Shown here: piece after piece, positions 49,234 to 57,649 of the stretch
Position numbering within the stretch: position 1 is the first letter of the stretch
Layout of the letters: each line of letters begins with the position of its first letter
Source of the DNA: Clostridiales bacterium
Lineage (GTDB): Bacteria; Bacillota; Clostridia; Oscillospirales; Oscillospiraceae
Direction: 5' to 3'
Assembly: GCA_003150355.1 (NCBI GenBank)
Contig: QAMJ01000011.1
Coordinates: 62,001-126,000, forward strand
DNA: 64,000 bases
Made by a program: the position numbers and the translations under genes
The notes under the pieces: generated by a model
What the model saw: the letters and a program-made list of their open reading frames with translations, nothing else
Database searches by the model: none
What the model was told of the DNA's origin: nothing

Positions 49234-49827
49234 TTACTGTTTCTTATCGAGAATTTCCATAAGCTCCTTGGCGATAGCGTTGACCCGCTCCCGAAGCTCC
49301 GGCATATCCTCCGTGTTCTCCTGCACCTCCGCGTCGGACTGCTCAGGCTCGGCGGTATGCTCCTCCGGCATCAGCCCGCATAGGAAATCCTGCCACTCAT
49401 TGTTGAGCATCTCGATTGCTTCAATGTGCTGCTTCTTGAGCTTGTTAAAGCAGTTCTCAACGCACTTTGCGGCATACTCCTGCTGATCAGGCAGGGACTG
49501 CGCAAGCTCCCGGCGCTTGTGCTCCGCCTCGCGCACTATCGCGTCTGCCTTCTCCTGCGCCTGACGTATCGTCTCCTCCGCCTGCGCGCGTGCCTGATCT
49601 TCGATCTTCTTTGCGAGGGCGCGCGCCGAAAGCAGCGTGTCGCCTATCTCGGACTTCTGCCCGTTGAGCGCCTCAAGCTGCGTGCGCAGCAGCTCATTTT
49701 CCTGCCCCATAGTCTCCGCCTGCTGCTGGATGTTGCAGAGCAGGGCATTGACCTTATTCGCGTTATAATATTTCTTTTTGACCACGTCGATATTGACGGA
49801 GTCGAAAAACTCTTTATCCAGAGCCAT
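49234..49827 (-). CDS. DivIVA-like coiled-coil protein
   Basis: A 197-residue protein, start at 49827 behind GGGAGG. The N-terminal segment (FFDSVNIDVVKKKYYNANKVNALL) is followed by a long heptad region (MGQENELLRTQLEALNGQKSE and onward through AQAEETIRQAQEKADAIVREAEHKRRELAQ). The C-terminus is acidic and disordered, ending in a short helix. The layout is that of small DivIVA/GpsB relatives that bind curved membrane or septal proteins, although the Gly/Phe tip of classical DivIVA is not obvious. A role in division or sporulation is inferred. Confidence 0.6.
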   Translation of the reverse strand: MALDKEFFDSVNIDVVKKKYYNANKVNALLCNIQQQAETMGQENELLRTQLEALNGQKSEIGDTLLSARALAKKIEDQARAQAEETIRQAQEKADAIVREAEHKRRELAQSLPDQQEYAAKCVENCFNKLKKQHIEAIEMLNNEWQDFLCGLMPEEHTAEPEQSDAEVQENTEDMPELRERVNAIAKELMEILDKKQ

Positions 49828-49955
49828 AGTTCTGACCTCCCGCCGGGGTATCACGGCTCATCCGCAGAGTGCGGATTCCCCGCCGTTCAGCTTATTATAA
49901 CAGATTATCCGCCGCTTATCAACCGATTAAATTCTCCCGACGCCCGGATATAGCT

Positions 49956-50171
49956 TCACTCCCGGCTTTCCGCGTCGCACCTGAGCTCTATGATATTGCC
50001 GGCTCTCTCGGCGGTGTAAACACTCGTCCGGATGTATATCTCCTCCGCCTGCTCCAAGGCCGAGTGCAGGCGCTCGACGGCGGGGCTTGCGAGCGGGATC
50101 CGGGCAAGCTCATCCATCACGTCGTCTATCGCTCCGCACAGGACTGCGTACATTTTTTCATAATTCGGCAT
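49956..50171 (-). CDS. Small conserved-looking helical protein, hypothetical
   Basis: A 71-residue, mostly helical protein (MPNYEKMYAVLCGAIDDVMD, then VERLHSALEQAEEIYIR) with an acidic C-terminus. An AGGAACAGGG site precedes it. It lies upstream of the DivIVA-like gene on the same strand. I do not recognise the family. Confidence 0.55.
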   Translation of the reverse strand: MPNYEKMYAVLCGAIDDVMDELARIPLASPAVERLHSALEQAEEIYIRTSVYTAERAGNIIELRCDAESRE

Positions 50172-50301
50172 CTACCCTGTTCCTTTCTCCCACATTTCCC
50201 TATTTCCTCTTAAATTATGCTCGGATATTCGTACATATTCAACCCCGAAAATCCTCATTATATTAAATGCAGAAGCATCCAGCCGCATGAGGATTTTTGA
50301 A

Positions 50302-50499
50302 ATGATAAGTTACGCACCGCTATTCCGTACAATGCAAGAAAAAGGTATAAGCTCCTATCGCCTGGAGCAAATGGGCTTTTCCCGCGCCACGTATTATTCC
50401 ATCAAAAGCGGCAACAGCATATCCACAAATACTCTGAACCAGCTCTGTAAGCTCCTGCACTGCGGCGTCAGCGATGTTATAGAGTTCATAGAAGAATAA
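50302..50499 (+). CDS. Small XRE-family DNA-binding protein (first)
   Basis: A 65-residue stand-alone helix-turn-helix: LFRTMQEKGISSYRLEQMGFSRATYYSIKSGNSISTNTLNQLCKLLHC. The start at 50302 has GAGG upstream (an ATG at 50287 is possible). It is of the short YozG-like type with no extra domain. A terminator follows at once. Confidence 0.8.
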   Translation: MISYAPLFRTMQEKGISSYRLEQMGFSRATYYSIKSGNSISTNTLNQLCKLLHCGVSDVIEFIEE

Positions 50500-50508
50500 T
50501 GCAGCTAT

Positions 50509-50537
50509 GTCCGCGCCCCACACAGCGCGGACTTTTT
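50509..50537 (+). terminator. Terminator after the first small XRE gene
   Basis: GTCCGCGC and GCGCGGAC with an 8-base loop, then TTTTT. Confidence 0.85.
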
Positions 50538-50669
50538 CGTTTTTAACGAGGTTCTGCATCTCTTCAACATTTTAGCGCGTATTTTGACTTGTGTCAACAT
50601 CGTTACGCTATTTTAGCAAGGTTTATATATCTGAGATTCTCCCTAAAATAATGGTAGGGAGATGCTGCC

Positions 50670-50897
50670 ATGAAATCTGAGTATAAGCCTTTATATGAAA
50701 AGTTCGGCCTCAACGTCGTATACTACCGTAAGCGTAAAAAGCTGACGCAGATGCAGCTTGCCGAGCTTGCGGATATTGACCGCAGCCACATCAGCGCCAT
50801 AGAGCTCGGCAACGTCGGCGTGTCGTTTGACGTTATCTTCAAGCTCTGCGAAGTGCTTGAAGTAAAGCCCAAGGAGCTTTTTGATTTCAGAGACTAA
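50670..50897 (+). CDS. Small XRE-family DNA-binding protein (second)
   Basis: A 75-residue XRE protein (KFGLNVVYYRKRKKLTQMQLAELADIDRSHISAIELGNVGVSFDVIFKL). A GTAGGGAG site precedes the ATG. It has its own terminator and no obvious partner. Its sequence is distant from the small XRE protein just upstream, so it is not a simple duplication. Confidence 0.8.
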   Translation: MKSEYKPLYEKFGLNVVYYRKRKKLTQMQLAELADIDRSHISAIELGNVGVSFDVIFKLCEVLEVKPKELFDFRD

Positions 50898-50900
50898 CTA

Positions 50901-50940
50901 TAAAAGATGCACTGCAAAACAATTCGCAGTGCATCTTTTA
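50901..50940. terminator. Bidirectional terminator between the XRE gene and sigE
   Basis: A perfect 15-bp stem (TAAAAGATGCACTGC and its complement) with a 10-base loop. Confidence 0.9.
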
Positions 50941-50957
50941 TATAGTATTAAGTCGTC

Positions 50958-51680
50958 TCAGCATTGCAGCAGCCGCAGCATCTCATGCCGCAGGCGGTCG
51001 ATGATCCGCTTTTCCAGTCTGCTTATATAGCTCTGCGAAATGCCCAGCATATCCGCGACCTCCTTCTGCGTATATTCCCTCCCGCTGAGCAGCCCGAAGC
51101 GCAGCATGATTATCTCCCGCTCCCGCTCGTTGAGCGTACCTATCGCCTCCATGAGTATGTGCTTTTCCGCGTCGTCCTCGAGCGGGCGGCAGACCTCGTC
51201 CTCGTCCGTGCCGAGGATATCGGACAGCAGCAGCTCGTTTCCGTCCCAGTCGGTGTTGAGCGGCTCGTCGAAGCTCACCTCCGTGCGCTGGCTGCCGATC
51301 TTGCGCAGATACATCAGTATCTCGTTTTCGATGCAGCGGCTGGCGTAGGTCGCAAGCTTTATGTTCTTGCGGGAGTTAAACGTGTTGACGGCCTTGATAA
51401 GTCCTATCGTGCCGATGGATATCAGATCCTCAAGGTTTATCCCGGTGTTCTCAAAGCGCTTTGAGATGTAGACGACAAGGCGCAGGTTGTGCTCGATGAG
51501 GAGCCGACGCGCGGCCTCATCACCGTCGTCGAGCGCGGCAATGGCGCTCTCCTCCTCGGCGCGCGGAAGGGGCGGCGGCAGTGTGTCGCTGCCGCCGATG
51601 TAAAAAACCGGCGGCGGCTCTATCCCAAGGATCGACAGGATCCTTTCGTGTATAAACATGATCTGTGGCTTGCAAAGCAT
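50958..51680 (-). CDS. sigE: RNA polymerase sigma-E factor (pro-form), mother-cell sporulation sigma
   Basis: A 240-residue sigma factor. The ATG at 51680 follows AAAGGAG; the longer reading frame upstream is within the repeat element. The N-terminal pro-sequence (about 27 residues) ends before FYIGGSDTLPPPLP, where SpoIIGA would cleave, as in Bacillus. Region 2 is LIEHNLRLVVYISKRFENTGINLEDLISIGTIGLIKAV; region 4 ends in YTQKEVADMLGISQSYISRLEKRI. It directs early mother-cell genes, including spoIIID. It lies downstream of spoIIGA, as usual, but the two are pushed apart by a repeat element. Confidence 0.95.
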   Translation of the reverse strand: MLCKPQIMFIHERILSILGIEPPPVFYIGGSDTLPPPLPRAEEESAIAALDDGDEAARRLLIEHNLRLVVYISKRFENTGINLEDLISIGTIGLIKAVNTFNSRKNIKLATYASRCIENEILMYLRKIGSQRTEVSFDEPLNTDWDGNELLLSDILGTDEDEVCRPLEDDAEKHILMEAIGTLNEREREIIMLRFGLLSGREYTQKEVADMLGISQSYISRLEKRIIDRLRHEMLRLLQC

Positions 51681-51709
51681 AATTCCGTCTCCTTTCAAAA
51701 CAGCACTCC

Positions 51710-51872
51710 AAGGCAGCGCCGCATAATGCGGCAAGAGCAGCCGGCGAGAGAATTTGTGTTCTGATGACGGCACTTTTTCGCAGGAATACTTTGTGTATTT
51801 CAAGAAAAAGTGACTAAATCAGGGCGCAAATTATCCGCCAGATGCCGCAGGCGTATTATGCGGCGCTGCCTT
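51710..51872. repeat. MITE-like element between spoIIGA and sigE
   Basis: Perfect 18-bp terminal inverted repeats (AAGGCAGCGCCGCATAAT at 51710-51727 and its complement at 51855-51872) enclose about 127 bases that form further inverted stems (CACTTTTTC/GAAAAAGTG, AATTTGTG/CGCAAATT, AATAC/GTATT). The whole can fold as one long hairpin. There is no coding capacity. It overlaps the spoIIGA stop codon by two bases. Confidence 0.8.
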
Positions 51873-52677
51873 ATAAAATTCCTTCAAAGCCGTCACCGGC
51901 TGCGGCGGCGGATATCGCCGCGAGCAGCCCCGTGCGTTCCTCACCGTCCACGCGCACGCTGTCAGGCCTGAACACCGGCAGCAGCCCAGTCCCGCCAAGG
52001 GCGGAAAACGGGATCAGCCGCATCCGTCCCGCAAGCTCCGGGCTGTCCCCTGCGGCAGTCACAAGCTCCACGGGGTCGGCTATCTCAAGCAGCGCCGTGC
52101 TCTCCGGCAGCAGCGGTCTCAGCGCCCCCGGGGAGATCACGACTATCTCCGCCCCCGTCACGGGGTCGGACAGGCAATTGCCGCTGTCGATGAGCGCAGT
52201 AAAGCAGCAGTGGCGGCCGTTCAGGCTCAGCTCTATCGCCGCGGTGCGCCGGTCGGCTGCGCGCGAGCGGGAGCGGGCGATGATGCTCAGTACCGTGTAG
52301 CACACCGCAAAGCAGCCTATCAGCAGCCGCAGGTCAATTACCGGCAGCGCCCCGGTCTGTAAGCTCAGTGCCCATATCGCCCCGCCGAAGGTCGCGGACA
52401 CGGCGAGGAACACTGCCATGCACCGGAACATGCGCCGCTCCCCGCCGAAGGCTATGAGCCCCATCAGCGCCGCCGACACAAGCTCCATCCACCGCGAGGC
52501 CATGAAGCTTAAGTCAGGCAGGAACACCGAAACCGAGTACGCCGCGCCGAGCAGCGCCGCCGCGAGGTACCGCCGCCGTCTCAGGCAGAGCCTGCATATG
52601 CGCGCGGTTATGAGGCACAGGAGATAGTCCGTAAACAGGCTCAGGAAGAACAGGCTGTCTATGTAAATATATTTCAT
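51871..52677 (-). CDS. spoIIGA: Sporulation sigma-E factor-processing peptidase SpoIIGA
   Basis: A 268-residue protein with five hydrophobic helices in the first half (SLFFLSLFTDYLLCLITARI and onward) and a cytosolic aspartic protease domain with the catalytic ALIDSGNCLSDP motif. It is made in the sporulating cell, sits in the septum and cuts pro-sigma-E upon a forespore signal. The C-terminus ends exactly at the edge of the MITE-like repeat. It is somewhat shorter than Bacillus SpoIIGA. Confidence 0.93.
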   Translation of the reverse strand: MKYIYIDSLFFLSLFTDYLLCLITARICRLCLRRRRYLAAALLGAAYSVSVFLPDLSFMASRWMELVSAALMGLIAFGGERRMFRCMAVFLAVSATFGGAIWALSLQTGALPVIDLRLLIGCFAVCYTVLSIIARSRSRAADRRTAAIELSLNGRHCCFTALIDSGNCLSDPVTGAEIVVISPGALRPLLPESTALLEIADPVELVTAAGDSPELAGRMRLIPFSALGGTGLLPVFRPDSVRVDGEERTGLLAAISAAAAGDGFEGIL

Positions 52678-52723
52678 GCCCGGAGTATATCACGGCACCG
52701 GCGCATAATTTGTCATTTGGGAA

Positions 52724-52752
52724 TTGTCAAACCGGGCGTACTGTGGTAGAAT
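52724..52752 (+). promoter_or_regulatory. Promoter of the EamA-pyrH-polC operon
   Basis: TTGTCA and TAGAAT with a 17-base spacer, 41 bases before the EamA start. Confidence 0.65.
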
Positions 52753-52793
52753 CCATACTGAAATATTATTATGGATAGGTGTGTGATTTTCCG

Positions 52794-53705
52794 ATGTGGT
52801 TCACATTTGCGGTCATTGCCCTGCTCTGCTGGAGCGGCTCTGATCTATTCTCCAAAATAGGCTGCCAGTCCGAGACCGATAAATACAGTCACCTGAAAAT
52901 GGTCACGGCTGTCGGCGTCGTCATGGGTCTGCACGCCTGCTATGAAATTTTTATCGGCGGCGTTGAGATAAGCTGGAGCGTCATCCTGACTTATCTGCCT
53001 GTCTCGATACTGTACATTCTCTCTATGGCAATCGGCTATGTCGGCCTGCGGTATATCGAGCTTTCGATATCCTCGCCGATCTGCAACAGCTCCGGCGCTG
53101 TCGTCGCCGTGCTCACCTTTGCGACCGTCGGCATCAGTGACGATCTGCCCCCCGTGGCGCTCGTCGCGGTCGCGCTCGTCTGCCTCGGCGTGTTCTTCCT
53201 CGGTCTGACCGAAGCGAATGAGGACCCCGAGCTTCGCCGCGCGCGTCAGGATGAATCCAACCGGCATTATGCCAAGAGCTGGATCGCCATCCTCCTCCCC
53301 GTTATCTACTGCCTGCTTGACGCTCTCGGCACCTTTGCCGACAGCCGCGTGCTCGAAGTGCTCGATGAGGACTCCGCAAATGTTGCCTACGAGCTGACCT
53401 TCCTTGCCGCCGGTATCGCAAGTGCGGTATACACCCTCGGCATAAAGAAGCAGAAGCTCATCTTCAGGCAGGAAGCCCCGAAGTACACCGGCGCGATATT
53501 CGAGACCATCGGTCAGTTCTTCTATATCTACGCCCTTGCCGACACCCAGCACGTCGCCTTCGCTGCGCCCATCATCTCCTCGTACTGCGTGGCCTCGGTC
53601 ATATGGAGCCGCATCTTCCTCAAGGAAAAGCTCTCGCTCAAGCACTATCTGTCGATAGCGCTCGTCGTCGCGGGTATAGTGATACTTGGAATACTCGACA
53701 TTTAA
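52794..53705 (+). CDS. EamA-family (DMT superfamily) transporter
   Basis: A 303-residue membrane protein of ten hydrophobic segments in two repeats, each with the EamA pattern (FAVIALLCWSGSDLFSKIG; then YAKSWIAILLPVIYCLLDALGT). Start at 52794 (ATG) was preferred to the GTG at 52779. The final SRIFLKEKLSLKHYLSIALVVAGIVIL is typical. The substrate is unknown. It is 15 bases before pyrH and may be co-transcribed. Confidence 0.85.
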   Translation: MWFTFAVIALLCWSGSDLFSKIGCQSETDKYSHLKMVTAVGVVMGLHACYEIFIGGVEISWSVILTYLPVSILYILSMAIGYVGLRYIELSISSPICNSSGAVVAVLTFATVGISDDLPPVALVAVALVCLGVFFLGLTEANEDPELRRARQDESNRHYAKSWIAILLPVIYCLLDALGTFADSRVLEVLDEDSANVAYELTFLAAGIASAVYTLGIKKQKLIFRQEAPKYTGAIFETIGQFFYIYALADTQHVAFAAPIISSYCVASVIWSRIFLKEKLSLKHYLSIALVVAGIVILGILDI

Positions 53706-53720
53706 ATAAGGAGAAATCAT

Positions 53721-54431
53721 ATGAGCTTTGCTTATAAAAGAGTTGTCGTCAAGATAAGCGGCGAAGCGCTTGCCGGAGATAAGAAGACCGGCTTTGACTT
53801 TGATTTTATCTCGCATGTCTGCTCCGTTATCAAGGGCTGCGTCGATGATGGCGCTCAGGTCGGCATAGTCATCGGCGGCGGCAACTTCTGGCGCGGCGTC
53901 AAGGACGGCGCAGGCAAGGTCGAGCGCGTGAGCGCCGATCGCATGGGCATGCTTGCCACCTGCATGAACTGCCTTGCCGTGTGCGACGTGTTCCGTCAGC
54001 TCGGCGCAAAGGCGCGCGTCATGACCGCGGTCGATATTCAGGGCGTCGGTGAGCGCTACGATACCCGCAAGGCCATAGAGTATATGGAGGACGGCAACAT
54101 CGTCCTTTTCGCCGGCGGCAGCGGTGCGCCGTTCTTCTCTACCGATACGGCGGCAGTCCTGCGCGCAGCGGAGATACATGCTGACGGTATACTCCTCGCA
54201 AAAAACATCGACGGCGTCTACGATTCCGACCCGCGCACGAATCCTGACGCGAAGAAGTTCGACCGCATCAGCTATGACGAGGTCCTCGCCCGTCACCTCG
54301 CGGTCATGGACACCACCGCCACGAGCCTTGCGATGGATAACTCCATCCCCGTCATCGTCTTTGCACTCGCGCAGCCCGAGAACATCCGCCGCTCCCTCTC
54401 CGGTGAGGCTCTCGGCACGACCGTCGGTTGA
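53721..54431 (+). CDS. pyrH: UMP kinase
   Basis: A 236-residue amino-acid-kinase-fold enzyme that makes UDP from UMP. Motifs are VVVKISGEALAG, VGIVIGGGNFWRG, DRMGMLATCMN and KNIDGVYDSDP. The pyrH-frr order is standard in bacteria. Confidence 0.96.
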   Translation: MSFAYKRVVVKISGEALAGDKKTGFDFDFISHVCSVIKGCVDDGAQVGIVIGGGNFWRGVKDGAGKVERVSADRMGMLATCMNCLAVCDVFRQLGAKARVMTAVDIQGVGERYDTRKAIEYMEDGNIVLFAGGSGAPFFSTDTAAVLRAAEIHADGILLAKNIDGVYDSDPRTNPDAKKFDRISYDEVLARHLAVMDTTATSLAMDNSIPVIVFALAQPENIRRSLSGEALGTTVG

Positions 54432-54477
54432 CATATCGTAAAAGTTTAAACTTGATAATATAAACGGAGGAAACACA

Positions 54478-55029
54478 ATGTCTGACTACAAAGAATTTGA
54501 AAGCAAAATGAAAAAGACCTGTGAAGCGCTGAACACTCAGCTCGCAACGATCCGCGCCGGCCGCGCCAACGCGTCCGTCCTCGACCAGATTGAGGTCGAC
54601 TACTACGGTGTGCCGACTCCCGTGCAGCAGGTCGCGACCATTGCGACCCCCGACCCCCGCTCTCTGCTGATCCAGCCCTGGGACGCGAGCCTTCTCAAGC
54701 CTCTGGAAAAGGCCATCCTCGCCTCCGACCTCGGCATCAATCCGCAGAACGACGGCCGCATGATCCGCCTCGTTTTCCCTCCGCTGACCGAGGAGCGCCG
54801 TAAGGACCTCATCAAGCAGACCAAGAAGTACGTTGAGGAGAGCAAGGTCGCAATCCGCAACATCCGCCGCGACGCTATCGATAAGTTCAAGAAGCAGCAG
54901 AAGGCCTCCGAGATCACCGAGGACGATTACAAGATCGCCGAGAAGGACATCCAGAAGCTGACCGACGACTATATCAAGGAGCTCGACGGCATCTGCGCCA
55001 AGAAAGAAAAAGAACTGACCGAGATCTGA
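54478..55029 (+). CDS. frr: Ribosome recycling factor
   Basis: A 183-residue protein of standard length: LATIRAGRANASVLDQIEVDYYGV, then QPWDASLLKPLEKAILASDLG and the C-terminal helix VAIRNIRRDAIDKFKK. It splits post-termination ribosomes with EF-G. A GGAGG site precedes the ATG. Confidence 0.97.
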   Translation: MSDYKEFESKMKKTCEALNTQLATIRAGRANASVLDQIEVDYYGVPTPVQQVATIATPDPRSLLIQPWDASLLKPLEKAILASDLGINPQNDGRMIRLVFPPLTEERRKDLIKQTKKYVEESKVAIRNIRRDAIDKFKKQQKASEITEDDYKIAEKDIQKLTDDYIKELDGICAKKEKELTEI

Positions 55030-55039
55030 CGGAGACAAT

Positions 55040-55786
55040 ATGGCTGAAACGCTGAACAATAAGGCGGGGGAACGGGCAAACGCCCGTCCACCCCGCCATA
55101 TTGCCATCATTCTGGATGGCAACGGCCGCTGGGCAAAGAAGCGCGGCCTGCCGAGGACTGCGGGTCACGCGGTCGGCTCGGAAAATTTTCGCAAAATCGC
55201 AACATATTGCAAAAATATAGGTGTAGAATATCTCACGGTGTACGCTTTCTCTACCGAGAACTGGAAGCGACCGAGCGACGAGGTCTCCACCATCATGAAG
55301 CTGCTGGGCAAATACCTGCACGAAGCGATAGACACCATGGAGCGCGACCATATAAAGATGAAAGTCCTCGGCGACGTCGACGGACTCACGCCCGAGCTTC
55401 AGGCGCTCGTCGCGAAGACCGAGGAGATATCCGCGCGCTATGACGGCTTTCAGGCGAACATCTGCCTGAACTACGGCGGGCGCGATGAGATCGTCCGCGC
55501 CGCCGCGCGCTACGCGAAGGACTATGCCGAGGGCAGGGCTGAGGGCGAGCTCACCGAGGAGCGCTTCGGCTCTTACCTTTACTCTGCCGGTATCCCCGAT
55601 CCCGACCTGCTCATCCGCCCGGGCGGGGAGCAGCGCATCTCGAACTTCCTGCTCTGGCAGTGCGCCTATTCGGAGTTCTATTTTACGGACGTTCTCTGGC
55701 CGGACTTCGGCACGGATGAGCTTGACAAGGCCATTGCGGTCTATAACAGCCGCGACCGGCGCTACGGCGGGGTGAAGAACCCGTGA
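55040..55786 (+). CDS. uppS: Undecaprenyl diphosphate synthase
   Basis: A 248-residue cis-prenyltransferase with IAIILDGNGRWAKKRGLPRTAGH (catalytic Asp and diphosphate-binding Arg), TVYAFSTENWKRP and LLIRPGGEQRISNFLLWQ. It makes the C55 carrier for peptidoglycan and glycans; the upstream glycan cluster depends on such a carrier. The stop overlaps the next start. Confidence 0.97.
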   Translation: MAETLNNKAGERANARPPRHIAIILDGNGRWAKKRGLPRTAGHAVGSENFRKIATYCKNIGVEYLTVYAFSTENWKRPSDEVSTIMKLLGKYLHEAIDTMERDHIKMKVLGDVDGLTPELQALVAKTEEISARYDGFQANICLNYGGRDEIVRAAARYAKDYAEGRAEGELTEERFGSYLYSAGIPDPDLLIRPGGEQRISNFLLWQCAYSEFYFTDVLWPDFGTDELDKAIAVYNSRDRRYGGVKNP

Positions 55787-56460
55787 CGCCGATACAGTCT
55801 GAGCTCTTCGCGCTTCAGGATAAGAAGTACCGGGACTTTCACGCGGGTCTGCTGCCGACCGTCCCGAAGGAGACGATCATCGGCATCCGCAAGCCCGCCA
55901 TCCGCGGCTATGCCAGGAAGCTTGCCGGAACGCCGGAGGCGGCAGAGTTCATGCGCACACTTCCGCATGAGTATTTTGACGAGAACGACCTGCACGGCAT
56001 GCTCATAAACGAGATAAAGGACTATTCCGAAGCCGTTGCCGCGCTCGACGTGTTTCTCCCCTATGTGGACAACTGGGCGACCTGTGACCTCATAAGGCCG
56101 CTCCCATTCAAAAAGCACCCGGCAGACCTGATCGATAACATCCGCCGCTGGATGGACAGTGCGCACACCTACACCTGCCGCTTCGGCATGGAAATGCTCA
56201 TGACGCATTATCTGGACGCGGAGTTCAAGACGGAGTACCTTGACTGGGTCGCCGATATCCGCAGTGAGGAATACTACCTGCGCATGATGCAGGCTTGGTT
56301 CTTCGCGACGGCGCTTGCAAAGCAGTATGACGCCGCGCTGCCGTATATTGAAAACCGGCGGCTCGATAAATGGACACACAACAAATCTATCCAGAAATCA
56401 ATTGAGAGCTACCGCGTAAGCGATGAGCACAAAGCATACCTCAGAGGGCTGAGAATATAA
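55783..56460 (+). CDS. DNA alkylation repair protein, AlkD-like
   Basis: A 225-residue, all-helical HEAT-like repeat protein. GTG start overlapping the uppS stop. Typical features are VPKETIIGIRKPAIRGYARKL, HEYFDENDLHGMLI, VDNWATCDLIRPL and AEFKTEYLDWVADI. AlkD glycosylases remove 3- and 7-alkylated purines. Its coupling to uppS is unusual; it may just be carried by this operon. Confidence 0.85.
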   Translation: MTPIQSELFALQDKKYRDFHAGLLPTVPKETIIGIRKPAIRGYARKLAGTPEAAEFMRTLPHEYFDENDLHGMLINEIKDYSEAVAALDVFLPYVDNWATCDLIRPLPFKKHPADLIDNIRRWMDSAHTYTCRFGMEMLMTHYLDAEFKTEYLDWVADIRSEEYYLRMMQAWFFATALAKQYDAALPYIENRRLDKWTHNKSIQKSIESYRVSDEHKAYLRGLRI

Positions 56461-56500
56461 GCTTCTGCGTATCAATACATCAGAAAAAGAGGAAAATAGA

Positions 56501-57649
56501 ATGGTAAAGTCCATTTCGATCCTTGGCTGCACCGGCTCTATAGGCCGACAGACCATCGCCGTTGCCGAGCATATCGGCATGCCCGTTGCGGCGCTTACGG
56601 CGAACAGAAAAATTGACATGCTCGAAGAGCAGGCGCGCCGCCTGCATCCAAAGTTCGTCGCTGTCTATGACGAGGCGGCGGCAAAGCAGTTCAAAATCGC
56701 CGTCGCGGACACCGATATCCGCGTCGGCTCCGGCATGGACGGGCTTATCGAAGCCGCCTGCATGGACGGCACCGACTGCGTCGTGACCGCCGTGTCCGGC
56801 TCCGTCGGGCTCCGTCCGACCCTCGCCGCCATAGACGCGAAAAAGCGCATCGCCCTTGCGAATAAAGAGACTCTCGTCTGCGCGGGTGATATCGTCATGG
56901 CGCGCGCAAAGGAAAAGGGCGCGGAGATAGTCCCGGTCGACTCCGAGCACTCGGCCATCTTCCAGTGCCTCATGGGCAGGAAGGAGGGCGAGCTCAAGAA
57001 GATCCTCCTCACCGGCTCCGGCGGTCCGTTCCGCGGCAAGGCGAGAAGCGAGCTTGAGGACGTCACTCCCGAGCAGGCCGTGAAGCACCCCAACTGGAGC
57101 ATGGGCGCGAAGATATCCGTCGACAGCGCGACGATGATGAACAAGGGGCTTGAGTTCATCGAGGCCATGCACCTGTTCTCCGTCACGCCCGATGATATTC
57201 AGGTGGTAATCCACCCGCAGAGCGTCATACACTCTATGGTAGAGCTGGTCGACGGCACGGTCATCGCGCAGCTCGGTGTGCCCGACATGGGGCTTCCCAT
57301 CCAGCTTGCCCTGACCTACCCCGAGCGCAAGGCCTCAATGTTTGAGCATCTTGATTTTGCCAAGCTGCGCGACCTCAACTTTGAAGCGCCCGACCTTGAG
57401 AAGACCCCCTGCCTCGGTCTCGCAATGGACTGCGCCCGCACCGGCGGCACGGCTCCATGCGTGATGAGCGCGGCAAACGAGGTCGCCGTGGGTATGTTCC
57501 TGCGTCACGAGCTGGGCTATAACCGCATTTATGACGCCGCGGCAGGAGCCGTGGCAAAGCTGGGAGCGGTCGACGCTTCCGATCTGGAAACCGTTCTGGA
57601 GGCGGACGCCGCCGCCAGAGCATATGTCATGGAGAATTTCGGTAAATGA
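56501..57649 (+). CDS. dxr: 1-deoxy-D-xylulose-5-phosphate reductoisomerase
   Basis: A 382-residue enzyme of the MEP isoprenoid route. NADPH loop SILGCTGSIGRQT, metal- and substrate-binding PVDSEHSAIFQCL, and LTGSGGPFRG with NWSMGAKISVDSATMMNKGLEF are diagnostic. It supplies isoprenoid for uppS. A four-base overlap joins it to rseP. Confidence 0.97.
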   Translation: MVKSISILGCTGSIGRQTIAVAEHIGMPVAALTANRKIDMLEEQARRLHPKFVAVYDEAAAKQFKIAVADTDIRVGSGMDGLIEAACMDGTDCVVTAVSGSVGLRPTLAAIDAKKRIALANKETLVCAGDIVMARAKEKGAEIVPVDSEHSAIFQCLMGRKEGELKKILLTGSGGPFRGKARSELEDVTPEQAVKHPNWSMGAKISVDSATMMNKGLEFIEAMHLFSVTPDDIQVVIHPQSVIHSMVELVDGTVIAQLGVPDMGLPIQLALTYPERKASMFEHLDFAKLRDLNFEAPDLEKTPCLGLAMDCARTGGTAPCVMSAANEVAVGMFLRHELGYNRIYDAAAGAVAKLGAVDASDLETVLEADAAARAYVMENFGK

